64,000 bases of DNA, taken from the NCBI GenBank assembly GCA_019306065.1, contig JAFDMF010000007.1, forward strand, positions 1 to 64,000, written 5' to 3'. Shown one piece after another: positions 37,240 through 46,787 of the stretch. Under the pieces are notes generated by a model. It was not told the DNA's origin. It saw nothing but the letters and a program-made list of their open reading frames with translations, and ran no database searches. The DNA comes from Deltaproteobacteria bacterium (GTDB taxonomy: Bacteria > Desulfobacterota > Desulfobacteria > Desulfobacterales > JAFDMD01). The position numbers and the translations under genes are program-made. Every line of letters starts with the position of its first letter. The first letter of the stretch is position 1.

Positions 37240-38802
37240 TCATATATTTAATCTGTGTTCTAATTTTTTTATTTCATAAGGAAGAGCCTCTATAATATCG
37301 GAAGCTATAAGCCCTACAAAGCCTTTTTTGCAGGCTGCAGCGTCTCCTGCTGCTCCGTGCATATATACTCCCATAATCGCGCTTATGTCCGGCGTATATC
37401 CTTGAGATATAAATCCTGCTATTATTCCTGTTAAAACGTCTCCGGTTCCGCCTGAAGCCATCCCTTGATTTCCGGTAGAGTTTATAAATACCGAGCCGTT
37501 CGGCATAGCTATTACTGTTCCTGCCCCTTTTAATATTAGTATTGCGTTGTATTTTCCTGCAAAATTTTTTGCCGCGTTTATTTTGTCTTTGCAAACATAA
37601 CTTGTATCTTTTTTTATAAGTCTTGCCATCTCTTTTGGATGGGGGGTAAGTATAAGTGGCGCTTTTGCCTTTTTTAATACTTCCGGGTTTCCGGATATAG
37701 CGTTTAAAGCGTCTGCGTCAATTACCATAGGAAGCGTAGCATCCTCTATTAATCTGTATATAAGCTTCTTTGTATTATTTTCGGTTCCAAGTCCGGGTCC
37801 TATTGCTATGCAGTTCTTACCTTTAAGAAGTTTTTTTATTATATTAAATGTATTGGCTTTTATAGTTTTTTTTGAAGTTTCCGGCAAAGGGTATGTCATG
37901 GCTTCGGTTACGCAGGATTCGACGATCGGGTTTATGCTTTTAGGAATCGCTATTGTAACAAGTCCCGTTCCGCTTCTTACCGCCGCTTTTGCCGTAAGTA
38001 TTGCCGCTCCTGTTTTGCCTGCCGAACCTGCTATTACAAGAAGATGTCCGCAATCTCCTTTATGAGTATCCGGCTCTTTTTGTAAAAATTTTGATTTTAT
38101 ATAATCTGCCGTTATAAGTTGCGTTTTAAGGGATGCTTTTTTAATGATATGAGGCGGAATGCCAATGTCTGCGACTTTAAGTTTTCCCGTATATTTTGCT
38201 CCAGGGTAAAGTTTTTGTCCTGTTTTTGCCAGCCCGAAGGCAACGGTATAATCTGCTATTATAGATGTTCCATTCGGCAATCCGGTATCGGAGTTTAATC
38301 CTGATGATATGTCTATTGCAAAGATAGGTTTTTTAAGGCTGTTTATATATTCTATTACATTTTTAATATGTTCTTTTACTTGGTATTTAAGTCCTGTTCC
38401 GAGTATCGCGTCTATCCATATATCTGCCGTATCCATTATCTTTTTATGATTATTGAATTTTTCGGGAGTATCCGCAATTATCGTCGGTATATTTAACGGT
38501 TGAAGAAGTTTTAGATTGTCTTTTGCTTCCCCTTTTATTTTTTTCGGGTTTGAAAATAAAAACAGGGTAACGTCGCAGCCGTAAGCATTAAGGCATCGGG
38601 CAATAACAAAGCCGTCTCCTCCGTTATTTCCTGCGCCTGCGGCTACGGCAATTTTTTTATTTAAGCTTTTTTCAAAGGTTTTGGCAAATATTTTTGCGGC
38701 TTCTCTTCCCGCGTTTTCCATAAGAATTCTTCCTGGTATTCCGAATTCTTCTATTGTGGTTTTATCTATTAATCGCATTTGCTCTGCGCTTACAAGATAC
38801 AT
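37240..38802 (-). CDS. nnr: bifunctional NAD(P)H-hydrate epimerase / ADP-dependent dehydratase
   Basis: AAGAGNNGGDGFVIAR, DAILGTGL, DISSGLNSDTG, GDCGHLLVIAGSAGKTGAA, GTGDVLTGIIAGF. Confidence 0.95.
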   Translation of the reverse strand: MYLVSAEQMRLIDKTTIEEFGIPGRILMENAGREAAKIFAKTFEKSLNKKIAVAAGAGNNGGDGFVIARCLNAYGCDVTLFLFSNPKKIKGEAKDNLKLLQPLNIPTIIADTPEKFNNHKKIMDTADIWIDAILGTGLKYQVKEHIKNVIEYINSLKKPIFAIDISSGLNSDTGLPNGTSIIADYTVAFGLAKTGQKLYPGAKYTGKLKVADIGIPPHIIKKASLKTQLITADYIKSKFLQKEPDTHKGDCGHLLVIAGSAGKTGAAILTAKAAVRSGTGLVTIAIPKSINPIVESCVTEAMTYPLPETSKKTIKANTFNIIKKLLKGKNCIAIGPGLGTENNTKKLIYRLIEDATLPMVIDADALNAISGNPEVLKKAKAPLILTPHPKEMARLIKKDTSYVCKDKINAAKNFAGKYNAILILKGAGTVIAMPNGSVFINSTGNQGMASGGTGDVLTGIIAGFISQGYTPDISAIMGVYMHGAAGDAAACKKGFVGLIASDIIEALPYEIKKLEHRLNI

Positions 38803-38933
38803 TTTTTCTCCGCTTAAAAATTTTTAAAATGGTTATATTTGGTTAAGAGATGTTCAAGTTTGTTTCCTCATCGATAAGAGCTGCTACGCAAAAAAATTTT
38901 GAACATCTTCGGCAAAGTTAATGCCATAAAAAA

Positions 38934-39641
38934 CTATAAGTTAAGTATGTTTTTAAGATATTCTTCTAATTTTTCAATGGAAGCAAGGTTTTTTTTAATT
39001 TTAAGGTTTGTTTTAAGTCTGCCTACGGTAATTATATTTCCTGCTTTTTCAAATAACGGTATATCGTTTTCTCCGTTTCCGAAAGCATAAACATTTTCTT
39101 TTTTTATATTAAAAAATTTCATTATTTTTTCAAGAGATTTACCTTTACTAACTTTTGCAGGAATAAACTCTACGCAGTCGCAATGAAAATATGTTGTTAT
39201 CTCTTTATGCCGAATGTAGGTTTTTGCTTTGTTATGGATTGATTCGATATTTTTTATATTATTAGGAAATATTGTAAGATTAATATGGTTTTGCTGAAAT
39301 CTGATTTTATTTTTGTATTCTGTAGTAAAATCGGTTTTTATTTTTAAAAACAGGTTTTGCAGTTTTTCGGATTTTTTGTATCTGTAATATTCGTTAGGAG
39401 GAAAATGAGCGTTCAATCTGATTATAGCGCCATTTTCCGCTATTATTACTGTGTCTTTTAATTTAAGAGCGCGGCAAAAGCCGGTTATGTATTCTACAGA
39501 TTTACCGGATGCAAAAGATAGGTGATGGTTTTTTATTATTTTTTTTAATATTGTTTTCATACCAAAACTTACGATTCCGTTGGTTTCGCGTATGGTTCCG
39601 TCTATATCGAAAACAAATAATTTTTGGTGTTTTTTTTTAAT
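38934..39641 (-). CDS. HAD-superfamily phosphatase (Cof/SPP-like), proposed AUU start
   Basis: Upstream extension of the 39560 ORF restores IKKKHQKLFVFDIDGTIRETNGIVSFGM (HAD motif I DIDGT); C-terminal YAFGNGENDIPLFEKAG. Confidence 0.75.
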   Translation of the reverse strand: MKKKHQKLFVFDIDGTIRETNGIVSFGMKTILKKIIKNHHLSFASGKSVEYITGFCRALKLKDTVIIAENGAIIRLNAHFPPNEYYRYKKSEKLQNLFLKIKTDFTTEYKNKIRFQQNHINLTIFPNNIKNIESIHNKAKTYIRHKEITTYFHCDCVEFIPAKVSKGKSLEKIMKFFNIKKENVYAFGNGENDIPLFEKAGNIITVGRLKTNLKIKKNLASIEKLEEYLKNILNL

Positions 39642-39791
39642 TGTTATCCTCTGTTTATAATTAAGATACAGAGATACAAAGTTGCAACGCCTCTGCCGTC
39701 TTGTTACAAAAAAACTTTGAGCCGCTTTTTTATAATCATTTTTTTTTGTGTTTAACTATTTAACTAATGTTGCGGCTGCCGTTATAGTAAA

Positions 39792-39971
39792 TTATTTTTT
39801 CGGACGAGGCGGCGGCGCCGGCGGCGGCGGTCTATTGCTTATCGGCGGCGGCGGCGGATTAACTCCTCTTATTCCTTGTCTCGGATCAACGGCAACGGGA
39901 GGAGACTCGTTGCGCCCGCGCTCTATTCTTCTACCGCTATCCCGCTTTAAATTTAATATTTTTTCAAACAT
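39792..39971 (-). CDS. small proline-rich protein (59 aa)
   Basis: MFEKILNLKRDSGRRIERGRNESPPVAVDPRQGIRGVNPPPPPISNRPPPPAPPPRPKK*, AAAGGGA-type RBS upstream, directly 3' of DUF6338-like gene. Confidence 0.6.
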   Translation of the reverse strand: MFEKILNLKRDSGRRIERGRNESPPVAVDPRQGIRGVNPPPPPISNRPPPPAPPPRPKK

Positions 39972-39984
39972 TTTATTTTTCCCT

Positions 39985-40581
39985 TTATTTTTCCATAAAT
40001 TCGACCAATTCCACCTCTTTAACGTCAACAAGTATTGATTTTACGCCTGTGATTTCAATTTCCTTATTATTATCATCAAGCCATAAAGGCTGTTCAATGA
40101 TAAAATGCCCCTTTTCAGGATCAGAAGGCCACTCGGTTGGCCAGCCATAAAGACGCTTTCCGTCTTTAAAATGAAGAACAATATAGGTTATATACTCTTC
40201 ATCATAAAAAGTGCCATACCATGTCGAAAAGTATGAAGTTTTTTTTGTAATACCCCATTTCCTTAATTTTTTATGAATTTTATCATTATTAATTAAGTAA
40301 GAAAAGGTTAAGCCTAATAAAATCGCGATAATTATAGACCAAATTAATTCGGAATTTGTATTCCATTCTAATAACGTCCCTATATTGCCTATAAAAACAA
40401 ATATACTTTTAACGCCATAAACCAAAGCCTGAATAAATATGGTAAAAATAAGAGCCTGCACAGTTCTTTCAAACGGGGATTGTTTCGGAAACGGCGTTAA
40501 GCTGTAAAATATTGAAGCCGATATGAACCCGGGTATAAGATAGCTAAGTAACTTTATAACGTCTATAGATAAAGTTTCCAT
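39985..40581 (-). CDS. DUF6338-like integral membrane protein
   Basis: LLSYLIPGFISASIFYSLTP N-terminal TM, three TMs, then YYTxYDEEYITYIVLHFKDGKRLYGWPTEWPSDPEKGHFIIEQPLWL. Confidence 0.7.
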   Translation of the reverse strand: METLSIDVIKLLSYLIPGFISASIFYSLTPFPKQSPFERTVQALIFTIFIQALVYGVKSIFVFIGNIGTLLEWNTNSELIWSIIIAILLGLTFSYLINNDKIHKKLRKWGITKKTSYFSTWYGTFYDEEYITYIVLHFKDGKRLYGWPTEWPSDPEKGHFIIEQPLWLDDNNKEIEITGVKSILVDVKEVELVEFMEK

Positions 40582-40639
40582 TTAATAATCTGCTCTTTAT
40601 ATTTTTATTTGTTTTAAAATTAATGTCAAGTCGTTTAAT

Positions 40640-42028
40640 TTAGGATGTTTTTTTATATTTTTCAAAATAGTTTTCCGTAAGCGCTACGGCAAGTCCGGTA
40701 TATAAAGTAGGGGTTAGCGCTTTAAGTTTTTTTTTTACCTGTTCCGGCGTTTTTTGAAGTCTATCTATAAAGGAATCAAGCTCCTCTTTTGTAACTTTTT
40801 TGCCTCTTGTAAGTTCTTTTAGCTTTTCGTAAGGAGCCTCTTCGTTGAATACTCTCATAGCGGTTTGGATTGGCTCCGCGAGAAGTTCTATGTTGTTTGT
40901 AAGGTCTTGTTGTATTATTTTGAAGTTCGGCTTGATTTTATCAAGTCCTTTTAATACGCTTTTTATTCCTATTATAAAGTATCCGAATATGGCGCCTATG
41001 TTTCTTAAAGCCGTGCTGTCTGTCAGGTCTCTTTGAAAACGGGAATTTAATAGTTTTACTGCAAGATGTTCGGCAATAGATATGCAGATTCCCATGTTTC
41101 CTTCGCTGTTTTCAAAATCTATCGGGTTTATTTTATGCGGCATTGTAGACGAGCCTGTTTCTTTTTCAATAAGCTTTTGTTTAAAATATCCGAAAGATAT
41201 ATAACCCCACATGTCCCTGTCAATATCTATTATTATTGAAGATGCTCTTGTTATAGAATGAAGGATTTCGGATATGTAATTGTAGCAGTTGATTTGGGTT
41301 GTATAAAGAGTCGATTTTACAAACAGATATTCGGATATAAATTTTTCGGATGCTTTTATCCAGTCTATATTAGGAAATACAAAATTATGAGCGTTATAGT
41401 TGCCGGAGGCGCCGTTAAATTTGGCGCAGGGTTTTATGTTGTCTAAAACTTTTAATTCTTCATTTATTTTGAATGCAAAATTAATGAATTCTTTGCCTAT
41501 GGTGGTAGGGCTTGCGGGCTGTCCGTGCGTTCTTGAAAGCATGGGGATTCTTTGATAATACTCGGCAATCCATTCTATTTTTGAAATAAGGCTTTCCAAA
41601 TGTTTTTTTGCAACATTTTTTCCTTTTTTTATCATTATTGCATAAGAGGCGTTATTTATATCTTCGGAGGTGCATCCGAAATGGATCCATTCTTTAAGCT
41701 TTAAAAGCCCTGCGGCTTTAAGACGTTCTTTTATATAATATTCAACCGCTTTTACGTCGTGGTTTGTTTTTGCTTCTATTGTTTTGATGCGTTTGGCGGC
41801 TTTTATATCAAAATCGTCGGATATTTCTTGTATGGTTTTTATCTCCGAATCCGAAATATCAAAGTTTATAAGTTTTAATTCTTTAATTATAAATTGAAGC
41901 CAGCTTATTTCTACAAATACTCTTTGTTCTATTAATCCGTATTCGGAAAAAATATTTTGTAATTCTTCTACGATTTTTTCGTATCTGCCGTCTAATACCG
42001 ATAATGCTTTTAAATTTATTTGTTTCAT
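40640..42028 (-). CDS. purB: adenylosuccinate lyase
   Basis: LDGRY, SRTHGQPASPTTIGKEF, GSSTMPHKINPIDFENSEGN. Confidence 0.95.
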   Translation of the reverse strand: MKQINLKALSVLDGRYEKIVEELQNIFSEYGLIEQRVFVEISWLQFIIKELKLINFDISDSEIKTIQEISDDFDIKAAKRIKTIEAKTNHDVKAVEYYIKERLKAAGLLKLKEWIHFGCTSEDINNASYAIMIKKGKNVAKKHLESLISKIEWIAEYYQRIPMLSRTHGQPASPTTIGKEFINFAFKINEELKVLDNIKPCAKFNGASGNYNAHNFVFPNIDWIKASEKFISEYLFVKSTLYTTQINCYNYISEILHSITRASSIIIDIDRDMWGYISFGYFKQKLIEKETGSSTMPHKINPIDFENSEGNMGICISIAEHLAVKLLNSRFQRDLTDSTALRNIGAIFGYFIIGIKSVLKGLDKIKPNFKIIQQDLTNNIELLAEPIQTAMRVFNEEAPYEKLKELTRGKKVTKEELDSFIDRLQKTPEQVKKKLKALTPTLYTGLAVALTENYFEKYKKTS

Positions 42029-42339
42029 TATGTTTATAATCCCGTTGGGTTATATATTTTTTTTGCGTTTTAATTTTAGTTAAGTATGTTGCGGTTAATC
42101 AAGATACAAAGTTTATTTTTACAGGTCAATCTTTAATATTTTTGCAATGTCATAGACGGATAAAATGAAATTTATAAAAGGGTATCGGTTGACATTTTAA
42201 ATAAAGAATTATTATAAGAAAAGCTTCATAAAAATAATAAAATGATTTTTTGCTTTGCTTGACAAGATATGATGGCAGTTTTTTTGCCATGTAATGTCAA
42301 TATTAAAAAAAAATAATCACAAAAAAGGAAGGTAACGCA

Positions 42340-42768
42340 ATGAAACAAGCCTGCCCCATATCTGTTGAAAGAGTAGATGAAAATGTTGTTAGAATCAATG
42401 CAACGTTGACAGTTTTATCTCTTATAATATTTTTATTTACGCCGTATAAATGGATTATTTTTGTATTGGGAGCCGATTTTGTAATAAGAGGTTTTTTAAA
42501 TAAAAAATATAGCTTTTACAGCGCAATAAGCAAGGCAATAGTTTCGCTTTTTAATGCAAAAGCTGCGCCGACAAATGCCGGACCTAAAATTTTTGCCGCA
42601 AAAATAGGGACTCTTTTTTGCGGTATTCTGATTATATGCGGTATTTTGAATTTGCAAAGCATAATTTTTGTTATAGGCATTATATTTATGTTTTTTGCTT
42701 TTCTGGAAGCCGCGTTCGGATTCTGCCTTGCATGCAGGATATATCCTTTTATACACAGAGATAAATAA
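42340..42768 (+). CDS. DUF4395-like membrane protein
   Basis: CPISVERVDENVVRINA..., three TMs, FLEAAFGFCLACRIYPFI. Confidence 0.75.
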   Translation: MKQACPISVERVDENVVRINATLTVLSLIIFLFTPYKWIIFVLGADFVIRGFLNKKYSFYSAISKAIVSLFNAKAAPTNAGPKIFAAKIGTLFCGILIICGILNLQSIIFVIGIIFMFFAFLEAAFGFCLACRIYPFIHRDK

Positions 42769-42868
42769 AAAAGCCCGCTGCATAACAAGGCTTGCCGCTT
42801 ATTTTCTGCGTTACAAAGTATTGATATGTTCTTAATGCGTAAGCTTTATATAAAAACAGGATACGCTC

Positions 42869-43747
42869 TTACTTACTTAAAGCGGTTTGGCTTTCAAAAG
42901 AGGAGCGCAGATGTAAATCTCTTTGCGGAAAAGGAATTTCTATATCAAGTTCTCTGAATTTTTTTACAATTTCAAAATGCAAAGAGGAAAGAGCGGAGTA
43001 ATAAAGAGTATGAGCCTCTACCCATGCGTAAAGTTTAAAATCCAAAGAGGATTCGCCCAAATTTAAAAAAAGAACAAGCGGAGCGGGGGCGTTTAAAACG
43101 TATTTGTTTTGACGGGCTATTTCCACAAGGGTTTTTTCTACCAAATCTACGTCCGAAGAATAGGAAACCCCTACTACAACATCTACTCTTACCCGCTTAT
43201 CAAGATGAGACCAATTTAATACATGCGATTCTATAAAATAGGAATTCGGAATAATAATAGTTCTTTCTCCGAGCGTCTGCACAGTTGTAGCCCTAATTTT
43301 TATATCCGTTACTATTCCTTCCAGACCTCCTACGGTTACTCTATCGCCCACCTTTATAGGTCTTTCAAAAAGCATAATAATACCGGAGATAAAATTAGAC
43401 GTGATATTTCTGAGCCCGAAACCTATACCTACCGATAAAAATCCGAACATAACCGCTATGCCGGTTATGCTTATGCCTACAAATTGAAGCGAAAAAAGAA
43501 AAGAAAGAATTAGCAGACTATATTTCATAACTCTTGTAATGGAAAAATGAAGCCCCTTATCAATAGACAGATGAGATAATATTTTTTTTGCTATAAATCG
43601 GACAAAAAGTTTGGAACTTATAAATAATAAGATAAAAACGCCAAAAAATATTAATATAGATAAAGGAGTTATTATAGTTCCGCCTAACATCGTAAGCTTA
43701 ACGTTAATAATTTTTTTTATAAAATCTATTAGTTGATTTAATTCCAT
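42869..43747 (-). CDS. MscS-family mechanosensitive channel
   Basis: GFGLRNITSNFISGIIMLFERPIKVGDRVTVGGLEGIVTDIKIRATTVQT. Confidence 0.93.
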   Translation of the reverse strand: MELNQLIDFIKKIINVKLTMLGGTIITPLSILIFFGVFILLFISSKLFVRFIAKKILSHLSIDKGLHFSITRVMKYSLLILSFLFSLQFVGISITGIAVMFGFLSVGIGFGLRNITSNFISGIIMLFERPIKVGDRVTVGGLEGIVTDIKIRATTVQTLGERTIIIPNSYFIESHVLNWSHLDKRVRVDVVVGVSYSSDVDLVEKTLVEIARQNKYVLNAPAPLVLFLNLGESSLDFKLYAWVEAHTLYYSALSSLHFEIVKKFRELDIEIPFPQRDLHLRSSFESQTALSK

Positions 43748-43924
43748 TATATTTTCCCAAGTTAAGTTCTATATAAATCGCGTTTTCTATCGGGTTATTA
43801 TAATAAGGCGTTATTTTTTAAAATCCGAAAAAATTGTAAAGCTTAACCGCTTCTTTTAAGTTTGCAAAAGTATCAGGCCTCATAATTAAATAGCCTTTTT
43901 TAACGGCTATGTCAATTATAGAAG

Positions 43925-44150
43925 AAAAATACAAAGGAGGAAAGATACAAAGGAAGAGAAGGAAAGAAAGATACAAAGTTTTGTTCCGTTTTTTAATTAT
44001 TTCAGCGCGGATTATAACTATTACAGAGAGCATATTGCATTAAAAACCGATTTTCCCTTCAGCCTTTTGCATCTTTCCTCCTCTGTATCTTCGTATCTTT
44101 TCTCTTCCTCTTTTCCTGTTCTCCTTTGTATCTCTGTATTGACAAGCCAA
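43925..44150. repeat. Inverted purine/pyrimidine-rich repeat (family 3, GATACAAAG/CTTTGTATC)
   Basis: aaatacaaaggaggaaagatacaaaggaagagaag... versus ...ctttcctcctctgtatcttcgtatcttttctcttcctc...ctcctttgtatctctgtattg. Confidence 0.6.
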
Positions 44151-44189
44151 CCATCTCTTATTATATTAAGTCAAATTTTTCGGAAAAAA

Positions 44190-44290
44190 ATAACAAAGAG
44201 ATTTATCGCTTCGCTTGACAGAACATTCGGCAATTTTTTTTGCCATTTCGGCAGGCGCAGAGCGGCGAGGAGAAATTTTTTAATTAAAAT
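44190..44290. repeat. Family 2 inverted-repeat element (TTTCTCGCTTCGCTCGAAATGAC-type ends)
   Basis: gagatttatcgcttcgcttgacag ... ccatttcggcaggcgcagagcggcgaggagaaat. Confidence 0.6.
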
Positions 44291-44311
44291 ATAAACAAAG
44301 GAAACTATATT

Positions 44312-44638
44312 ATGGGAAAAGATATTATAGAAATAAACGACGACAACTTTGAAGCTGAAATTTTAAAGTCTGATAAGCCGGTTTTAGTGGATTTTTGGGC
44401 GCCTTGGTGCGGACCTTGCAGAGCAATAGGTCCTATAGTGGAAGAGCTTGCCGAAGTTTACGGAGATAAAGTAAAATTTGCCAAATGCAACGTTGACGAC
44501 AGCCCAATAACCCCTTCAAAATACGGAATTCAAGCAATTCCTACCTTAATATTTTTTAAAGACGGAAAAAATGATTTGCCTATTACCGGAGTTGTTCCGA
44601 AAACCGAGTTAGAAAACAAGATAAAAGAGTTGTTATAG
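44312..44638 (+). CDS. trxA: thioredoxin
   Basis: VLVDFWAPWCGPCRAIGPIVEELA, IPTLIFFKDG. Confidence 0.96.
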   Translation: MGKDIIEINDDNFEAEILKSDKPVLVDFWAPWCGPCRAIGPIVEELAEVYGDKVKFAKCNVDDSPITPSKYGIQAIPTLIFFKDGKNDLPITGVVPKTELENKIKELL

Positions 44639-44648
44639 GATTAAAACA

Positions 44649-45584
44649 ATGAAAATAAAACCGGATTACGATCTTGTTATAATAGGCGGAGGACCTGCCG
44701 GATTAACAGCCGGTATATATGCTATGCGGGCAAAGTTGAACTGTATTCTTATAGAAAAAAAGATTCCCGGTGGTTTGGCGCTTATTACTGATTGGGTAGA
44801 AAACTATCCCGGATTTCCGGAGGGAATATCAGGAGCGGATTTAACCGATAAGTTTATAGAACAGGCAAAGCGTTTTGGTTTAAAAATAGAAAACGAAGCG
44901 GCGGAGGCAATATGGCTTGACGACGGTTTAAAAAAGATTAAAACCGATCAAAGACTTATAACTGCGGCGTCTGTTATTATAACTGCGGGAACATCTCCAA
45001 AAAAACTCGGAATAGAAGGGGAAACCTTATTTTACGGAAAAGGGGTTTCTACTTGCGCAACCTGCGACGGATTTTTTTACAGAGATAAGATAGTAGCCGC
45101 TATAGGCGGAGGAGACAGCGCGGTTCAGGAAAGCCTATTTTTAACTAAATTTGTTAAAAAAGTTTGGCTTATTCATAGACGCGACAGTTTAAGAGCGGCA
45201 AAAATTTTGCAGGAAAGAGCATTTAAAAATGATAAAATAGAAATATTGTGGGACTGTATTCCGAAAAAAATATCCGGCAGAAACGCGGTTGAAGAACTTA
45301 CCATTCAAAATGTTAAAACAGAGGAAATAAAAGATTTGTCTATAGACGGCTGCTTTATTTTTGCAGGCACAAACCCGAATACCGGCTTTTTGGGCGATCT
45401 TGTTAAAACAGACGAAAACGGATTTGTTTATACCGATAATAACATGGGAACCTCCGTAAAAGGATTATTTTGCGCGGGCGACGCAAGAAAAACCCCTTTA
45501 CGTCAAATAGTAACTGCAACGGGAGATGCTGCAATAGCGGTTGCAGGAGCGGAGAAGTATATTGAAAATTTTTATGAAAAATAA
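44649..45584 (+). CDS. trxB: thioredoxin reductase
   Basis: IIGGGPAGLTAGIYAMRA, CATCDGFFYRDK, GGGDSAVQESLFLTKF, GLFCAGDARKTPLRQIVTATGDAAIA. Confidence 0.96.
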   Translation: MKIKPDYDLVIIGGGPAGLTAGIYAMRAKLNCILIEKKIPGGLALITDWVENYPGFPEGISGADLTDKFIEQAKRFGLKIENEAAEAIWLDDGLKKIKTDQRLITAASVIITAGTSPKKLGIEGETLFYGKGVSTCATCDGFFYRDKIVAAIGGGDSAVQESLFLTKFVKKVWLIHRRDSLRAAKILQERAFKNDKIEILWDCIPKKISGRNAVEELTIQNVKTEEIKDLSIDGCFIFAGTNPNTGFLGDLVKTDENGFVYTDNNMGTSVKGLFCAGDARKTPLRQIVTATGDAAIAVAGAEKYIENFYEK

Positions 45585-46266
45585 TAAATTTGTGGTTATT
45601 ATTTTTGCCAGCTTAATATTATGTTTAGGCTGCAAGAAAATCAATTTCAACCTCTTTGGCGGTGATGAATACGATAAAATGGCGTCTGAATTAATTTACG
45701 ATGGAATGGAGAATTACAAAGCGGGAGATTATAAAGACGCGCTTGAAAATTTTCAAAAATTACAAGATATGTATCCATTTAATAAGTATGCGATACTTGC
45801 CGAATTAAAAGAGGCGGATTCTTATTATCAGCTTGGAAAATATAATGATGCCGTAATGGTTTATGAAGAGTTTGAAACCCTTCATCCCCAAAATGATGTC
45901 ATACCTTATGTGGCGTATCAGCAGGGGCTCTGCTATTTTGAACAAATAAAAACTCCTGACAGGGAACAAACCTCCTCTTATAAGGCTATTGAAGTTTTTG
46001 AAAGAGTAAAAGCGGATTACCCTAATACCGAGTATGCAAAAAAGGCGGACAAAATGATGATGCAATGCCTTAAAAGCATTGCGGCACATGAATTATATGT
46101 TGGCAAATTCTATTTTAAAGCTAAAGATTATAAAGCCGCATTAAGCCGCTTAAAAAGAGTGGTTATGAAGTTTCCGGACATGGGAACACATCACGAGGCA
46201 ATGCAGTATATAACCGAATCCGAAAATCAACTTAAAAATAAAGATAATAAAAAGGAGCAGAAATAA
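45574..46266 (+). CDS. bamD: outer membrane assembly lipoprotein BamD-like
   Basis: Signal/lipobox LILCLGC, TPR-like KAGDYKDALENFQKLQDMYPF; likely start at MKNNKFVV. Confidence 0.85.
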   Translation: MKNNKFVVIIFASLILCLGCKKINFNLFGGDEYDKMASELIYDGMENYKAGDYKDALENFQKLQDMYPFNKYAILAELKEADSYYQLGKYNDAVMVYEEFETLHPQNDVIPYVAYQQGLCYFEQIKTPDREQTSSYKAIEVFERVKADYPNTEYAKKADKMMMQCLKSIAAHELYVGKFYFKAKDYKAALSRLKRVVMKFPDMGTHHEAMQYITESENQLKNKDNKKEQK

Positions 46267-46269
46267 AAA

Positions 46270-46464
46270 ATGTCAAAAGAATGCGCAATATGCGGTAAAA
46301 AACATAAATCCGGCAATAACGTAAGCCACGCTCATAATATAACAAAACGCCGTTTTAATCCGAATTTGCAAAGCGTTAAAGCCCGCTTGGATAACGGGCA
46401 GGTAAAAAAAATATTAGCCTGCACAAACTGTATAAAGTCCGGCAGGGTTATAAAATCTGTATAA
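46270..46464 (+). CDS. rpmB: 50S ribosomal protein L28
   Basis: [30 protein letters not shown]. Confidence 0.96.
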   Translation: MSKECAICGKKHKSGNNVSHAHNITKRRFNPNLQSVKARLDNGQVKKILACTNCIKSGRVIKSV

Positions 46465-46466
46465 CA

Positions 46467-46508
46467 AAAAGCTTTGCATAACTTTGTATTTTGTTATGCA
46501 AAGCTTTT
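46467..46508 (+). terminator. Rho-independent, probably bidirectional terminator after rpmB
   Basis: Perfect 16-bp stem AAAAGCTTTGCATAAC / GTTATGCAAAGCTTTT. Confidence 0.7.
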
Positions 46509-46787
46509 AATCGAATTATAAACAAAAGATATAGACGCAAAAAGGAATGATTGTTAAAATATTCCGTACCTAACGGCGCGAAGGATTTTTTTCTATAAAT
46601 ATTTAAGCCCTAACTGGGTTTGTAATATTAGGCTAATTTAAAAGTCCCGTAAGGGCGAAATATTATAAACATAAGAAACGCCAATGACTAATATTAGACA
46701 CAACAAGGGATGATTATAAAAAAGTATTTCGAGAATTACAATTTATTTGACGCAGAAATTGAGCAAAGGAAACATTTTTTATCAAAA

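Noticed and set aside
39748-40038. Plus-strand ORF with GRGGGAGGGGLLLIGGGGG glycine run
   Set aside because: It is the complement of the minus-strand poly-proline codons of the small protein and lies antisense to the DUF6338 gene end; no good RBS.
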